Shown here: in pieces, positions 35,081-45,497 of the stretch
Numbering within the stretch: the first letter of the stretch is position 1
How the letters are laid out: every line of letters starts with the position of its first letter
Program-made: the position numbers and the translations under genes
Notes under the pieces: generated by a model
Told to the model about the DNA's origin: nothing
Databases searched by the model: none
The model's input: only the letters and a program-made list of their open reading frames with translations
NCBI GenBank assembly: GCA_000733915.1
Contig: JPOM01000001.1
Span: forward strand, 434,001-498,000
Source: Caulobacteraceae bacterium PMMR1
GTDB lineage: Bacteria; Pseudomonadota; Alphaproteobacteria; Caulobacterales; Caulobacteraceae
Direction: 5' to 3'
DNA length: 64,000 nt

Positions 35081-36119
35081 GGCCTCGCTCCAGAGCCGCC
35101 AGGCGATGCTGGAGCCGCGCCATGTCGTCGGGCAGCGGCGTCTCGAAGCGCAGGCGCTCCCCCGTCGTCGGGTGCACGAAGCCCAGCACCGCGGCGTGCA
35201 GGGCCTGGCGCGCCAGCCCCGCCTCCGCGATGGCCTCGCGCACGGCCTGCGCCGGCCGGCCTGAGCCGTAGAGCGGGTCCCCGAGGCAAGGCGCGCCGCG
35301 GCTGGCCAGGTGGACGCGGATCTGGTGGGTGCGCCCGGTCTCCAGCTCGCAGGCGACCCGGGCGGCGAGCGGGCGGACCTCGCGCCCGAAGGCGCGCTCG
35401 GTGTCATAGCGCGTGACGGCCTCCCGCCCGCCGGCGCGCAGCACCGCCATCTTCTTGCGGTCGTGGGGCGAGCGGCCGAGGCGGGTCCCGATCACGCCGC
35501 GCCGGGGCTCGGGGGCGCCGCGGGTCAGCGCCACGTATCGCCGCTCGATGTCGTGGGCGGCGAAGAGGGCCGCGAGGGCCCGGTGCGCCCGGTCGCTCTT
35601 GGCCGCGACCATCACGCCGGAGGTGTCCTTGTCGAGCCGGTGCACGATGCCCGGCCGTGCGACCCCGCCGATGCCGGACAGGCTGTCGCCGCAGTGGGCC
35701 AAAAGCGCATTGACCAGCGTCCCGTCGGGTGTGCCGGGGGCGGGGTGGGCGGCCATGCCGGCGGGCTTGTCCACGACGATCAGGTCGGCGTCCTCGAAGA
35801 GGATGGTCAGCGGGAGGGCTTGCGGGCGAGGCAGGGCGGCCTCGGGGGGCGGCAGGACGATCTGCACCTGCGCGCCCGCCCGCGCCTTGGCCGACGCGCC
35901 CAGGGCCGGCGCGCCGTCGATCTCCACCGCGCCCTCCGCCAGCAGCGTCTGCAGCCGGGCCCGCGACAGCTCGGGGAACGCCAGCGCCAGCGCCCGGTCG
36001 AGCCTCAGCCCCGCCGTCGCCGCGTCCAGGACAGCGGTCAGGACCTCGCCGCTCTCGCCCTCTTCCTTGCCGTCGGGGTCGGGCGCGTCGTGCGGCTCGG
36101 AGGTTGCGGGCCCGCTCAC
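35070..36119 (-). CDS. rluD: RluD-type 23S rRNA pseudouridine synthase
   Basis: A 349-residue RluA/RluD-family synthase that isomerises uridines in 23S rRNA helix 69. It has an S4-like N-terminal domain ([31 protein letters not shown]), the catalytic motif [15 protein letters not shown] with the essential Asp, and [14 protein letters not shown] 36119 overlaps the hisI stop (GTGA). The true start is much shorter than the longest open frame. Which uridines are modified is inferred from the RluD-type N-terminus. Confidence 0.92.
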   Translation of the reverse strand: MSGPATSEPHDAPDPDGKEEGESGEVLTAVLDAATAGLRLDRALALAFPELSRARLQTLLAEGAVEIDGAPALGASAKARAGAQVQIVLPPPEAALPRPQALPLTILFEDADLIVVDKPAGMAAHPAPGTPDGTLVNALLAHCGDSLSGIGGVARPGIVHRLDKDTSGVMVAAKSDRAHRALAALFAAHDIERRYVALTRGAPEPRRGVIGTRLGRSPHDRKKMAVLRAGGREAVTRYDTERAFGREVRPLAARVACELETGRTHQIRVHLASRGAPCLGDPLYGSGRPAQAVREAIAEAGLARQALHAAVLGFVHPTTGERLRFETPLPDDMARLQHRLAALERGPKG

Positions 36120-36508
36120 GGGCGCTCCACCAGGCGGCCGTCCTCGATCGCGCGATAGAAGCAGGAGCGGAAGCCGACGTGGCACGCACCCCCGTCGCCC
36201 TGGGGCAGCACCTTGAGCCAGACCGCGTCCTGGTCGCAGTCAATCCGCGCCTCGACCACGCGCTGCACCTGGCCCGAAGTCTCGCCCTTCTTCCAGAGCG
36301 TCCCGCGCGAGCGGCTGAAATAGTGCGCCTCGCCGGTGTCCAGCGTCCGGCGCAGCGCCTCGGCGTTCATCCACGCCAGCATCAGGACCTCGCCGGTCTC
36401 CGCGTGGGTCGCGACCGCGGCGATCAGGCCTGCAGCGTCGAAGCGCGGCGTCAGCTCGGTCCCGCGCTCGAGCGCCTCGGTCGGGCCGGGGGGAGGGAAG
36501 TCCGTCAT
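36116..36508 (-). CDS. hisI: Phosphoribosyl-AMP cyclohydrolase
   Basis: A 130-residue HisI, the third step of histidine synthesis (opening of the purine ring of PR-AMP). Motifs: [39 protein letters not shown], the metal site [14 protein letters not shown] (D-x-D-x-D type) and the zinc [11 protein letters not shown]. It is the separate single-domain form without a HisE part. ATG 36508 is used. It is coupled to rluD rather than to other his genes. Confidence 0.95.
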   Translation of the reverse strand: MTDFPPPGPTEALERGTELTPRFDAAGLIAAVATHAETGEVLMLAWMNAEALRRTLDTGEAHYFSRSRGTLWKKGETSGQVQRVVEARIDCDQDAVWLKVLPQGDGGACHVGFRSCFYRAIEDGRLVERP

Positions 36509-36584
36509 GCGGCGAGACTTAGCGGCGTGCGCCCGCCCGCGCACCCCCCGCCCGCGCGCCCCCGGCGCTCGCAGCCTCCGGCGC

Positions 36585-37322
36585 TCAGCTGACGGTGACG
36601 CCGATCAGCCGTCCGACGCCATAGGTGATCGCCGCGGCGAGGTAGCCGATCAGAAGCTGCCGTCCCGCCGAGAACAGGACCGTGCGCCCGGTGAAGCGCG
36701 CCGTGACCGCTCCGATGACGGCCAGCGCGATTCCGCTCAGCACCAGGCTCGCCGTCACCGCGGGCCCGCCCGAGGCGAAGATGAAGGGCGCGACGGGAAA
36801 GATCGCGCCGGTGGCGAACAGGCAGAACGAGGAGATCGCCGCCGCCCATGCCGAGCCGCCGAGCTCCTCGGGATCGACGCCCAGCTCCTCGCGCGCCAGG
36901 GTGTCCAGCGCCGCGTCCTTGGACTGGAACAGCTTGTCCGCCAGGGCCGAGGCGTCCGCCTCGTCCAGCCCCTTAGCGACATAGATTGCGACCAGCTCGC
37001 GCTTTTCCCGGTTCGGGTCCGCCTCGAGCGCCTTGGCCTCGCCGTCGATCTGGCGCTGGGTCATCTCGCGGGAGCTGTTCACCGAGAGCCACTCGCCCAT
37101 GGCCATGGAGCAGGCGCCCGCGACCAGGCCCGCCAGGCCGGTCAGGAGCACGTTGCGCGCGCTGACCTCTGCGCCGGCGACCCCCATGACGAGGCTGAGG
37201 TTGGAGACCAGGCCGTCGTTGGCGCCCAGCACCGCAGCGCGCAGCGCATTGCCGCCTCCGGCCTTGCGGTGGGTCTCGCCATCCTGACCGGCGGCGGAGG
37301 TTGGGGACGCGTCGAGGCTCAT
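36585..37322 (-). CDS. VIT1/CCC1-family Fe/Mn transporter
   Basis: A 245-residue membrane protein of the VIT family. Features: [23 protein letters not shown] in TM1, [21 protein letters not shown] in TM2 with the metal-path Met/Glu, a long cytosolic metal-binding insertion ([38 protein letters not shown]), and three further TM segments. It would export Fe2+ or Mn2+ from the cytosol. ATG 37322 matches the family. It is immediately left of a patch of gene fragments. Confidence 0.9.
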   Translation of the reverse strand: MSLDASPTSAAGQDGETHRKAGGGNALRAAVLGANDGLVSNLSLVMGVAGAEVSARNVLLTGLAGLVAGACSMAMGEWLSVNSSREMTQRQIDGEAKALEADPNREKRELVAIYVAKGLDEADASALADKLFQSKDAALDTLAREELGVDPEELGGSAWAAAISSFCLFATGAIFPVAPFIFASGGPAVTASLVLSGIALAVIGAVTARFTGRTVLFSAGRQLLIGYLAAAITYGVGRLIGVTVS

Positions 37323-37360
37323 GCGGGTCTCCGGGTCGAAGGCATCAAGCGAGGGCTCGT

Positions 37361-37676
37361 TTAGCGGAGAAGGGTGCGGCCGACGATGGGCTCCGGCCGG
37401 GCGGCCCAATGCGTCTTGTAGGGTTCCGCCCCCCGCAGGAACCGCGCCTCGGCGCAGCCCTCCTGAGCCGCGCCCGCCAGGGTCTCGGCGATGAGCCGCA
37501 CGGTGCGCAGGCGAAGCAGGCCCGCGGCGTTCCCCCGGGGCGCCGCCGTCTCCAGGAAGGCGCGCAGGAGGGGGTCGTCCAGCACGCCCGGATCGCCCAC
37601 GGCCCGCGAGCGCGCGCCATGCAGGTCGAAGAGCGCCTGCAGCGCCGGCGCGACCGCCGGTCAATGCGCCCGCGCG
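37361..37676 (-). pseudogene. C-terminal fragment of a CelD/BioF2-like GNAT acetyltransferase
   Basis: About 105 residues remain of what looks like the end of a CelD-type (GNAT_6) acyltransferase: ALQALFDLHGARSRAVGDPGVLDDPLLRAFLE, AGLLRLRTVRLIAETLAG and the end CAEARFLRGAEPYKTHWA, similar to the F-L-R-G-D-E-P-Y-K motif of the family. No credible start codon or N-terminal two thirds is present upstream. It is most likely a deletion remnant. Confidence 0.55.
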
Positions 37677-37714
37677 ACCGCGACCGCTCCGGCGCGCCTG
37701 CGGCGATCAGGGCG

Positions 37715-38035
37715 CTAGCGGCGCGCCTCTTCGAGCTCCGCCTCGGCCGCGACGCGCGGAGCCTTCTCCGCGATCAGCCTCGCATAGAGCGCCAAATAGG
37801 CGTCCGTCATGCGCTGCAGGGGAAAGGCCCGGCGGGTCGGCGGCGTCCCGCCCATCGGGGCAATAGGAGGTGACGATTGCAGCGTCGGCCTTCCGCAGCG
37901 CGCGGACGGCGCGGTCGCGCACGCTGGCCCAGTCGGCGTAAAGCACCAGCTCCGCGCCGGGATGCGGCTCCGGAAGGGGGAGGCGCGCGCGCGGGGCGGC
38001 TTTCGCGGCGCGCGCGACGGGGGTAGAGGCTCGCC
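37715..38035 (-). pseudogene. Remnant of a glycosyltransferase, N-terminal and C-terminal pieces joined by deletion
   Basis: Near 37990-37870 the minus strand encodes [39 protein letters not shown], typical of the N-terminal domain of CgeB-like glycosyltransferases. In another frame, just after, it encodes RRAFPLQRMTDAYLALYARLIAEKAP ending at TAG 37715, typical of the C-terminus of the same type of protein. About 200 residues between them are missing, and no start is seen because thiG begins at 38038 on the other strand. It is interpreted as a collapsed gene. Confidence 0.5.
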
Positions 38036-38037
38036 CC

Positions 38038-38844
38038 ATGGCCGCCCAACCCGCCCAGCCCCCCGCGATCGACGCCGAAGACGTCTGGACCGTCGCGGGC
38101 CGCACGTTCCGCTCGCGCCTGATCGTGGGCACCGGAAAGTACAAGGATTACGCCACCAACGCCGCCGCTGCGGAGGCCGCGGGCGCGGAGATCGTGACCG
38201 TCGCGGTCCGCCGCGTGAACCTGTCCGACCCCAGCCAGCCCATGCTGGTCGATTACGTGAAGCCCGACCGCTTCACCTTCCTGCCCAACACCGCAGGCTG
38301 CTTCACCGGCGAGGACGCGGTGCGCACCCTGCGCCTGGCGCGGGAGGCCGGCGGCTGGTCGCTGGTCAAGCTGGAGGTGCTGTCGGATCCGAAGCATCTC
38401 TATCCTGACATGGAGGAGACGCTCCGGGCGCTGAAGCTGCTGGTCGCCGACGGCTTCGACGTGATGGTCTACTGCTCGGACGACCCCGTCTATGCGCGCA
38501 AGCTCGAGGACGCCGGGGCCTGCGCGATCATGCCCCTCGGCGCGCCCATCGGCTCGGGGCTCGGCATCCAGAACCAGGTCAACATCCGCCTGATCGTGGA
38601 GCAGACCACCGTCCCGGTGCTCGTGGACGCCGGCGTGGGAACGGCCTCCGACGCAGCGGTGGCGATGGAGCTCGGCTGCGACGGCGTGCTCATGAACACC
38701 GCCATCGCCGAGGCCAAGGACCCGATCCGCATGGCGCGCGCCATGAAGCACGCGGTCCTGGCGGGGCGCGACGCCTATCTGGCGGGGCGCATGCCGAAGA
38801 AGCGCTACGCCGATCCCTCCAGCCCGCTGGCCGGGCTGATCTGA
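38038..38844 (+). CDS. thiG: Thiazole synthase
   Basis: A 268-residue ThiG that builds the thiazole phosphate of thiamin from deoxyxylulose phosphate, ThiS-thiocarboxylate and dehydroglycine. The TIM-barrel is complete: [44 protein letters not shown] with the Schiff-base Lys, [14 protein letters not shown], and [34 protein letters not shown] 38038. ThiS and ThiO usually sit beside thiG; here the upstream flank is a patch of unrelated gene remnants, so the operon may have been broken. Confidence 0.95.
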   Translation: MAAQPAQPPAIDAEDVWTVAGRTFRSRLIVGTGKYKDYATNAAAAEAAGAEIVTVAVRRVNLSDPSQPMLVDYVKPDRFTFLPNTAGCFTGEDAVRTLRLAREAGGWSLVKLEVLSDPKHLYPDMEETLRALKLLVADGFDVMVYCSDDPVYARKLEDAGACAIMPLGAPIGSGLGIQNQVNIRLIVEQTTVPVLVDAGVGTASDAAVAMELGCDGVLMNTAIAEAKDPIRMARAMKHAVLAGRDAYLAGRMPKKRYADPSSPLAGLI

Positions 38845-38856
38845 GGCGTTGCGGGT

Positions 38857-39222
38857 CTAGCCGTCGTCGCGGGCGGCGGGGATGAACTCGTCCGGCTTGC
38901 AGCCTCGGTCCAGGGCGAACTGCCGCACCCGATCGAAGCCGCGGAGCTCGACCACCAGCGGCCCCGCCTTGGGCGAGGGCTCGATGACCAGCCGCCGCTT
39001 GCCCGTCAGCTGGTCGGCCGGGACGGCGATCTCGCCCGAGCCGCCGCCGGCGACCTGGCCGCAGGTCGCGCCGGGACGGGGCTGGGTGAGCGCGGTGCTC
39101 GTGCGGGCGGAGCCGACCGGCCCGCCGCCGACGCGCCAGGCCGCCTCCGAGATGTCCGCGTCCCGTCCCAGGCTCAGGGTCTCCTCCTCGGGCGGAAAGT
39201 CCGAACTGCGGCAAAGGTTCAA
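38857..39222 (-). CDS. Hypothetical protein, start uncertain
   Basis: A 121-residue frame from TTG 39222, or longer from ATG 39300, which would coincide with the divergent synthetase start. No family is recognised. The second half looks like a real beta-rich domain (GEIAVPADQLTGKRRLVIEPSPKAGPLVVELRGFDRVRQFALDRGCKPDEFIPA). No signal peptide or TM segment is visible in the open frame. It converges with thiG with a 12-bp gap. Confidence 0.5.
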   Translation of the reverse strand: MNLCRSSDFPPEEETLSLGRDADISEAAWRVGGGPVGSARTSTALTQPRPGATCGQVAGGGSGEIAVPADQLTGKRRLVIEPSPKAGPLVVELRGFDRVRQFALDRGCKPDEFIPAARDDG

Positions 39223-39298
39223 CGGCGCCGGCGTGCTTGCGGTCCGGCCCCGCTCAGGCGCTAGAGTGGGGCGCAAGACAGGGTCGGAGGTCACGCCC

Positions 39299-40873
39299 AT
39301 GCATCCCTATGTCCACGCCGCCGCGACGCCGGACAAGCCCGCCTACATCATGGGCCGGAGCGGCGAGACGGTGACCTACGCCCAGCTCGAGGCGCGTTCC
39401 AACCAGGGCGCGCACCTGGTCCGGCGCCTGGGCCTGAAGGCCGGCGACGCCATCGCCTTCTTCCTGGACAACACGCCGCGCTACTACGAGCTGCTGTGGG
39501 CGGCGCAACGCTCGGGCCTGGTGTTCACCTGCATCTCGTCCAAGCTGACGACCGGCGAGATCGAGTACATCGTCAGGGACTCCGGCGCCAAGCTCCTGAT
39601 CGCCAGCGGCAGCCTGGCGGAGGTCGCCCTGAGCCTGCCGCCGCGCCTGCCCGGCGTTCGTTTCATGATGACCGGCGAGGCCGTCCCGCCGTTCGAGAGC
39701 CTGGAGGCGGCGCGCGCCGATATGCCCAGCGCCCGCCTGCCGGACGAAAGCCTCGGCCAGGCCATGCTCTACTCGTCGGGCACGACCGGCCGCCCCAAGG
39801 GCGTGCGGCGCGGCGGCGGCGACCTGCTCCCCGACCTCGGCCCCATCGACGCGCCCAACGGCCTGGCGACCCTCGGCCAGGCGCTCTACGGCATGGGGCC
39901 CGACACGGTCTTCCTCTCGCCCGCGCCTCTCTACCACGCCGCCCCCCTCGGCTGGTCCATGGCCGCCCAGACGCTGGGCGCCACGGTCGTCCTGATGGAG
40001 CGCTTCGATGCGGAAGAGGCGCTTCGCCTGATCGAGCGCCATCGGGTGAGCGTCGCCCAGTTCGTGCCGACGCACTTCGTCCGCATGCTGAAGCTGCCGC
40101 CCGAGGTGCGCGCCCGCTACGACCATGCCTCGCTGAAGGCGGTGTTCCACGCCGCCGCCCCCTGTCCGATCCCGGTCAAGGAGCAGATGATGGCCTGGTG
40201 GGGGCCGATCGTGCACGAATACTACGCGGGCACCGAGGGCAACGGGCTGACGGCGATCGGCCCCGAGGAGTGGCTGGCGCACAAGGGCTCGGTGGGCCGG
40301 GGCGTCACCGCCGAGGTGAAGATCTGCGACGAGGACGGCGAGCCCCTGCCGCCGCGTACGGAGGGGACGGTGTTCTTCGCCGGCGGCGGAGAGTACCAGT
40401 ACCACAACGACCCGGAGAAGACCGCCGGGGCGCGCAACAAGTACGGCTGGACGACGCTGGGCGACGTCGGCTGGTTGGACGAGGACGGCTACCTCTACCT
40501 CACCGACCGCAAGAGCTTCATGATCATCTCCGGCGGGGTGAACATCTATCCGGCCGAGATCGAGAACCTCCTGATCACCCATCCCAAGGTCGCCGACGTG
40601 GCCGTGATCGGCGCGCCGCACGAGGAGATGGGCGAGGAGGTGGTGGCGGTGATCCAGCCCATGGACTGGCGCGAGGCCGGCCCCGGCCTGGCCGCCGAGC
40701 TCTCCGCCTTCGCCCGCGCCAACCTGAGCCACGTCAAGGCGCCGCGCAGGATCGAGTTCATGCCCGAACTGCCCCGCCATGCGACCGGCAAGCTGTACAA
40801 GCGGCTGATCCGAGACGCCTACTGGGGCAAGCCGGAGGCCGCCGCCTATCGGCCGCAGCCCGTCGCGGGCTAG
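39299..40873 (+). CDS. Acyl-CoA synthetase (AMP-forming), FadD-like
   Basis: A 524-residue adenylate-forming ligase. P-loop AMLYSSGTTGRPKGVRRGGG, A4/A5 region EYYAGTEGNGLTAIG, TLGDVGWLDEDGYLYLTDRKSFMIISGGVNIYPAEIENLL and C-terminal Lys in HATGKLYKR are intact. It activates a carboxylic acid as acyl-AMP and transfers it to CoA. The substrate is probably a medium/long-chain fatty or aromatic acid but is not decidable. ATG 39299 is preceded by CGGAGG. Confidence 0.9.
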   Translation: MHPYVHAAATPDKPAYIMGRSGETVTYAQLEARSNQGAHLVRRLGLKAGDAIAFFLDNTPRYYELLWAAQRSGLVFTCISSKLTTGEIEYIVRDSGAKLLIASGSLAEVALSLPPRLPGVRFMMTGEAVPPFESLEAARADMPSARLPDESLGQAMLYSSGTTGRPKGVRRGGGDLLPDLGPIDAPNGLATLGQALYGMGPDTVFLSPAPLYHAAPLGWSMAAQTLGATVVLMERFDAEEALRLIERHRVSVAQFVPTHFVRMLKLPPEVRARYDHASLKAVFHAAAPCPIPVKEQMMAWWGPIVHEYYAGTEGNGLTAIGPEEWLAHKGSVGRGVTAEVKICDEDGEPLPPRTEGTVFFAGGGEYQYHNDPEKTAGARNKYGWTTLGDVGWLDEDGYLYLTDRKSFMIISGGVNIYPAEIENLLITHPKVADVAVIGAPHEEMGEEVVAVIQPMDWREAGPGLAAELSAFARANLSHVKAPRRIEFMPELPRHATGKLYKRLIRDAYWGKPEAAAYRPQPVAG

Positions 40874-40898
40874 GCGCCGCCCGGCCGGCCGCCCCGGC

Positions 40899-41804
40899 TC
40901 AGGGCCACTTCACGACGGGCGGCAGGGACGACAGGATGCTCTCCACATTGCCGCCGGTCTTCAGCCCGAACAGCGTGCCGCGGTCGTAGAGCAGGTTGTA
41001 CTCCACATAGCGCCCGCGGCGGATCAGCTGTTCCTCGCGCTCGGCCTCGGTCCACGGCTCGGCCATCCGCGTGCGGACGATCTCGGGATAGACCTGGAGG
41101 AAGGCTTCGCCCACCGCGCGGGTGAAGGCGAAGTCGCGCTCGAAGTCGCCGGTGTCGTGGCGGTCGTAGAAGATGCCGCCCACGCCCCGCGGCTCGTTCC
41201 GGTGCGGCAGGAAGAAGTACTCTTCGCACCAGGCCTTGTACTTGGGGTACCAGGCGGGGTCGAAGCGATTGCAGGCCTGCTCCAGCGCCGCATGGAAGCG
41301 GATCGCGTCGGGGAAGTCGTCCCGGCGCTGATAATCCAGGAGGGGCGTCAGGTCCGCGCCGCCCCCGAACCAGCTCTGGGTCGTGGAGAGAAAGCGCGTG
41401 TTCATGTGCACCGCCGGCACGCGTGGGCTGCGCAGGTGGGCGATCAGGCTGATGCCCGTGGCGAAGAAGCTGGGGTCCTCCGCCGCGCCGGGGATGGTCC
41501 TGGCGAAGTCGGGCTCGAAGCGACCGCGCACCTGCGAGACATGGACGCCGACCTTCTCGAACAGCCGCCCATGCATCAGGCCCATGACGCCGCCGCCGGC
41601 GTCGGGCCCGTGGCTGGCGTCCCGCGACCAGGGGGTCAGGACGAAGCGACCGGGCTCAGCGGGGTAGAGATCGGCCGGGGCGTCGCGCTCCAGCTGCTCG
41701 AAGGCGGCCGTGATGCGGTCGCGGAGCGCGACGAACCAGGCGGCGGCGCGGGTCTGGCGGTCGTGCAGGTCAGGGCGCGGCGCGGCCACGGCGAGATCGG
41801 TCAT
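40899..41804 (-). CDS. hemF: Oxygen-dependent coproporphyrinogen III oxidase
   Basis: A 301-residue HemF that decarboxylates coproporphyrinogen III to protoporphyrinogen IX in haem synthesis using O2. Blocks: [83 protein letters not shown] and [33 protein letters not shown]. Complete. It converges with the acyl-CoA synthetase. An aerobic pathway choice fits the aa3 oxidase gene elsewhere in the window. Confidence 0.96.
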   Translation of the reverse strand: MTDLAVAAPRPDLHDRQTRAAAWFVALRDRITAAFEQLERDAPADLYPAEPGRFVLTPWSRDASHGPDAGGGVMGLMHGRLFEKVGVHVSQVRGRFEPDFARTIPGAAEDPSFFATGISLIAHLRSPRVPAVHMNTRFLSTTQSWFGGGADLTPLLDYQRRDDFPDAIRFHAALEQACNRFDPAWYPKYKAWCEEYFFLPHRNEPRGVGGIFYDRHDTGDFERDFAFTRAVGEAFLQVYPEIVRTRMAEPWTEAEREEQLIRRGRYVEYNLLYDRGTLFGLKTGGNVESILSSLPPVVKWP

Positions 41805-41887
41805 GGCGGGAGCCTAGACCGGGATCGGGGCAGGCTCAAAGGGGGCGCGACCGCGCGGCCGTGGCGAGCGGGCGCAACGCGGCTTAA

Positions 41888-42499
41888 GTGAGGCGCGTGC
41901 CCGCCTCCGCCAGCCCCGAGATCGACCGCCTCATCGGCCTGCTGGCCAAGCTGCCGGGCATGGGACCGCGCTCGGCGCGCCGGGCGGCGCTGGCGCTGCT
42001 GAAGCGGCGCGAGCAGCTGATGCAGCCCCTGGCCGAGGCGCTGAGCGCGGCGGCCGAGAAGGTGAAGCCCTGCTCGACCTGCGGCGCGCTCGACACCCGT
42101 GACCCCTGCGCCATCTGCGCCGATCCGACGCGCGATCGCACCCTGATCTGCGTGGTCGAAGAGGTGGGCGCGCTCTGGGCCATGGAGCGGGGCGGCGCCT
42201 ACCGCGGGCTCTATCATGTGCTGGGCGGCTTGCTCTCCGCGCTGGACGGCATGGGCCCTGATCAGCTGCGCATCGGCGAGCTCACCGCCAGGGCGCGCCA
42301 GGGCGAGGCGCGCGAGGCGATCTTGGCCCTGCCCGCGACCGTCGACGGCCAGACCACGGCGCACTACCTGGCCGAGCGGCTCGCGCCCAGCGGCGTGCAG
42401 GTGACGAGCCTGGCGCGAGGGGTGCCGGTCGGGGGCGAGCTGGACTGGCTGGACGACGGCACCATCGCCCAGGCGCTGCGGGCGCGGCGGCCGGCTTAG
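41888..42499 (+). CDS. recR: Recombination mediator RecR
   Basis: A 203-residue RecR of the RecFOR gap-repair pathway. HhH part: [29 protein letters not shown]; zinc finger [23 protein letters not shown] with four Cys; Toprim domain [32 protein letters not shown] 41888 is used, GTG 41897 is also possible. It converges with ccmI with a 4-bp overlap. DnaX and YbaB, common recR neighbours, are not in the window. Confidence 0.95.
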   Translation: MRRVPASASPEIDRLIGLLAKLPGMGPRSARRAALALLKRREQLMQPLAEALSAAAEKVKPCSTCGALDTRDPCAICADPTRDRTLICVVEEVGALWAMERGGAYRGLYHVLGGLLSALDGMGPDQLRIGELTARARQGEAREAILALPATVDGQTTAHYLAERLAPSGVQVTSLARGVPVGGELDWLDDGTIAQALRARRPA

Positions 42500-43614
42500 C
42501 GCGACTCCGCCTCGATCTGCTTCAGCGCGTCAGGCCGCCGGGCGAAGAGGGCGCGGGCGCGGGCGAGCGCCGCCTGCTCGGCCTTGGCGTCGCCCAGCAC
42601 GCGATAGGCCCGCACCAGCCGCGCCCAGCCGGCCGGGTCGTCGGGCGAGGTCTGAAGGCGCGCGGCCAGGCCGGCGACCATGCCCCGGATCATGGCGGAG
42701 CGGTCCGCGCCGGAGGCCTGGACCGCTGGCGCGGCTTGGGCGGCGCGGGCGTCCACGCCTGAGCCTGACACCCGCCCGCTCTCCAGCGCCCTGACGTCGG
42801 CCTGCAGCACGGGGCGGCGCGGATCGTCCGCGGGCAGGGCGGCCAGCAATGCGCGCCAGTCGGCGAGCCCGCCCGCCACGTCGCCGCCCTCGATCTTCGC
42901 CCGCCCGAGGAAATAGCGCGCCTCCGCCTGACCTGGATCGCGCCGCAGCGCTTCCTGGAAGGCGGCGGTGGAGCCTGCGCTCGCCTTGCCGTCGGCCTGC
43001 GCCAGGCGGATCTGGCCCATCAGCGCATAGAGCGCGGCGTCGTCCGGGGCCAGACGAAGCGCCCGCCGCGCCGCACGCTCGGCCTCGAAGGGCTGCTGGG
43101 CGGCGAGCTCGGCCCGGGCCAGGAAGGCCCAGGCGCGGGGGTCGCTCGGGCGCTCCGCCGCCACGTCGCGGAGCACCGCGGCCAGGCGCGGCGGGTCGAG
43201 GTTGGCGGGGTCCTGCCGCCGCCAGGTCGCGACCCTCAGCGCATAGGGCGCGTCCGGGCGTCCGGGGGAGCCGAGAACGAGATAGAGCCCGACGCTGGCG
43301 ACCGCCGTGAGCCCGATCGCGGCCAGGATGAGGCGGCGGCTGGCGCTGTCGGAAGCGCGCTCGGGCGGGTCGCGCCGGTCCGCCGCCCGCAGCAGCCGCC
43401 GCGCCGCCTCCGCCCGCGCCGCCTGCAGCGCCCCGGGGTCGAGCAGGCCCCGCCCGGCCAGCTCGTCGAGCTCCGCCAGCTGGCGGCGATAGAGCGCCTC
43501 CTCCGGGGCTTCGGCCGCGCCGGCCCGCCGGGCGGCCCAGGCCGCGCGGGCGAGGATCACGACGGAAAGGGCGACCGCCAGGCCGCCGGCGGCCAGCCAG
43601 AAGGCCAGCATCAT
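42496..43614 (-). CDS. ccmI: c-type cytochrome biogenesis protein CcmI
   Basis: A 372-residue CcmI/CycH. N-terminal two TM segments ([24 protein letters not shown] and [21 protein letters not shown]) surround a cytoplasmic loop with [22 protein letters not shown] repeats follow in the periplasm ([43 protein letters not shown]). It holds apocytochrome c for the CcmFH complex. It is located 7.5 kb from ccmE-F-H rather than beside them. Confidence 0.9.
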   Translation of the reverse strand: MMLAFWLAAGGLAVALSVVILARAAWAARRAGAAEAPEEALYRRQLAELDELAGRGLLDPGALQAARAEAARRLLRAADRRDPPERASDSASRRLILAAIGLTAVASVGLYLVLGSPGRPDAPYALRVATWRRQDPANLDPPRLAAVLRDVAAERPSDPRAWAFLARAELAAQQPFEAERAARRALRLAPDDAALYALMGQIRLAQADGKASAGSTAAFQEALRRDPGQAEARYFLGRAKIEGGDVAGGLADWRALLAALPADDPRRPVLQADVRALESGRVSGSGVDARAAQAAPAVQASGADRSAMIRGMVAGLAARLQTSPDDPAGWARLVRAYRVLGDAKAEQAALARARALFARRPDALKQIEAESR

Positions 43615-43657
43615 GGCCGGGCGGTGTAGAGCCTTGCTCCGCCAGGCTCAACCGGCC

Positions 43658-45403
43658 TTAAGCGCCGGGCGCGGCCTCGTCATAGAAGCGCGCGAGGTCG
43701 GCCTTCATCTGCCGCAGCGCCTCGGTGTTCAGATAGACCATGTGGCCGGACGGATAGTAGGCGAAGCGGAGGTTGCCCAACAGCGAGCGATCCAGCTGCA
43801 TGTGCGACAGGTCGTATTCGGTGCCGAAGAAGGGCGTCGCCATGTCGTAGACGCCGTTCAGGGAATAGACCTTCAGGTGCGGATTCTCCCGCATGGCGGC
43901 GGACAGGTCGAGCGCCACGTCGGCCTGGTTGGGGCCGCCATAGCCGCGCCCGCCCGGCGCGCGATGGTCGAAGCTCCAGTTCAGCCCGTTGGAATAGTAG
44001 GTCGGGCGGTAGGCGAGGTCGGTGGAGAAGTCGAGCTCGCGCGCCAGGTAGTCGTGGAAGCTGGACACGAACGCGCCGGTGATGCCGGTGTCGGACGGAT
44101 CGTAGCTGGGCGCGTCGCCGCCGGCCCCGGCGTCGATGCCGAGGAACCGCCCGTCGTAGCGACCCACGGTGCGGCGCTGATCGCGCAGCAGCTCCTTGCG
44201 GAAGGCCGACGGCTCGATCCTCAGATCGTTGTCCAGGATGAAGCGGACGCTGAGCCCCGTATAGGCGGCGAGCTGGCGGGCGACCTGCTCGCGCGTGGCG
44301 TCGTCGAGCGCCTGGCCGCGCGACAGGGCCGCCGCGTAGGGCCCCTCGGCCCAGGCCCGCACCTCGCGCAGGAAGGCGTTGAGGTCGGCGGGCTTCTGTG
44401 CGGTCCGGCCGTGGTAGGCGGCGGTCGCGGCGAAGGTCGGGATGTAGTTGATCGCCTCGCGGTCGAAGCCCGGCGAGCGCCGGCCGTAGTTCAGGATCGA
44501 GGACAGCAGGATCACCCCGTTCAGCTGCACGCCGTCGTGCTGCAGCCGGTAGGACAGGCCCGCCGAGCGGGTCGTGCCATAGCTTTCGCCGAAGATGAAC
44601 TTGGGCGAGTTCCAGCGGCCGTTCAGGGTCAGATAGCGCTCGATCCCCCGAGCGAAGGCGTCGATGTCCGGATCGGTGCCCCAGAAGGCCTGAAGCTTGG
44701 TGTCGCCGAGCGGGCGCGAAAAGCCCGCGCCCACCGCATCGATGAAGACGAGGTCGGACTTGTCCAGCAGGGACTGGTCGTTGGGGATCAGCTGGAAGGG
44801 CGCGTTGCGGGTCGCCTCCGGGCTGTCCGTCCGCACCCGCACGGGCGCCAGCGAGCCCATGTGCAGCCAGACGGAGGAGGAGCCGGGGCCGCCGTTGTAG
44901 AAGAAGGTCACCGGCCGGCGCGGCGCGCCGTGCTCCCCGCCCACGGTATAGGCGACGTAGAACATGGAGGCGGTGGGCTTGCCCTCGTCGTCGCGGATCG
45001 TGACCGTCCCGGCGGTGGCGGTATAGGCGATCGGTCGGCCGGCGATGACGACCGTGTGACGCGTGCTGCGGTGGATTTCACGCACGGGCGCGAGCGCGAT
45101 GTCGGCGTCGGTCACCTTGTTGTTGCGGGCCTGCTCGACCCGGCGGTCTTCGCGCTCGCCCGCGCCCTCGCGGCGCTCGCCCGCAGCCGAGCGTGAGGGG
45201 CCGGGCTCGTCGGGGCTGACCTGCGCCCGCTCGCCGCTCGTGCGCTCGGCTCGCTCGGCGGTGCGGCGGCCCGGCTCATCGGGTCCGCGCTGGGCGGAGG
45301 CGGACTCTGTGTCGCGCGCAGGCCGCTCCTGGGCCAGCGAGGCCGCGGCCGGCGCGGCGAGGAGGAGGACGGAGGCGGCGGTCGCGAGCAGGCGCAGGCG
45401 CAT
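43658..45403 (-). CDS. S10-family serine carboxypeptidase-like protein, exported
   Basis: A 581-residue peptidase S10 family protein. Signal peptide at residues 1-25, then a highly charged Arg/Glu/Asp linker to about residue 95. The catalytic Ser is in FIFGESYGTTRSAG, Asp in SLNGVYDMATPF and His in YYPSGHMVYL; the oxyanion segment VTFFYNGGPGSSSVWLHMGS is intact. Substrate unknown; probably secreted to the periplasm. The IS481 copy 2 lies 94 bp upstream of its start, possibly separating it from its natural promoter. Confidence 0.88.
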   Translation of the reverse strand: MRLRLLATAASVLLLAAPAAASLAQERPARDTESASAQRGPDEPGRRTAERAERTSGERAQVSPDEPGPSRSAAGERREGAGEREDRRVEQARNNKVTDADIALAPVREIHRSTRHTVVIAGRPIAYTATAGTVTIRDDEGKPTASMFYVAYTVGGEHGAPRRPVTFFYNGGPGSSSVWLHMGSLAPVRVRTDSPEATRNAPFQLIPNDQSLLDKSDLVFIDAVGAGFSRPLGDTKLQAFWGTDPDIDAFARGIERYLTLNGRWNSPKFIFGESYGTTRSAGLSYRLQHDGVQLNGVILLSSILNYGRRSPGFDREAINYIPTFAATAAYHGRTAQKPADLNAFLREVRAWAEGPYAAALSRGQALDDATREQVARQLAAYTGLSVRFILDNDLRIEPSAFRKELLRDQRRTVGRYDGRFLGIDAGAGGDAPSYDPSDTGITGAFVSSFHDYLARELDFSTDLAYRPTYYSNGLNWSFDHRAPGGRGYGGPNQADVALDLSAAMRENPHLKVYSLNGVYDMATPFFGTEYDLSHMQLDRSLLGNLRFAYYPSGHMVYLNTEALRQMKADLARFYDEAAPGA

Positions 45404-45497
45404 AGGCGATGTGTTTCCGGTTCGATGGTCGGAACGGGATTATCGCCCCGCTCCGGCCCGAGTATGTCAGTCGTGCAACAGCCTGTCGCCGGAGGCG

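Noticed and set aside
33641-35407. 588-codon frame antisense to hslU
   Set aside because: No family resemblance and fully explained by hslU codon bias on the opposite strand.
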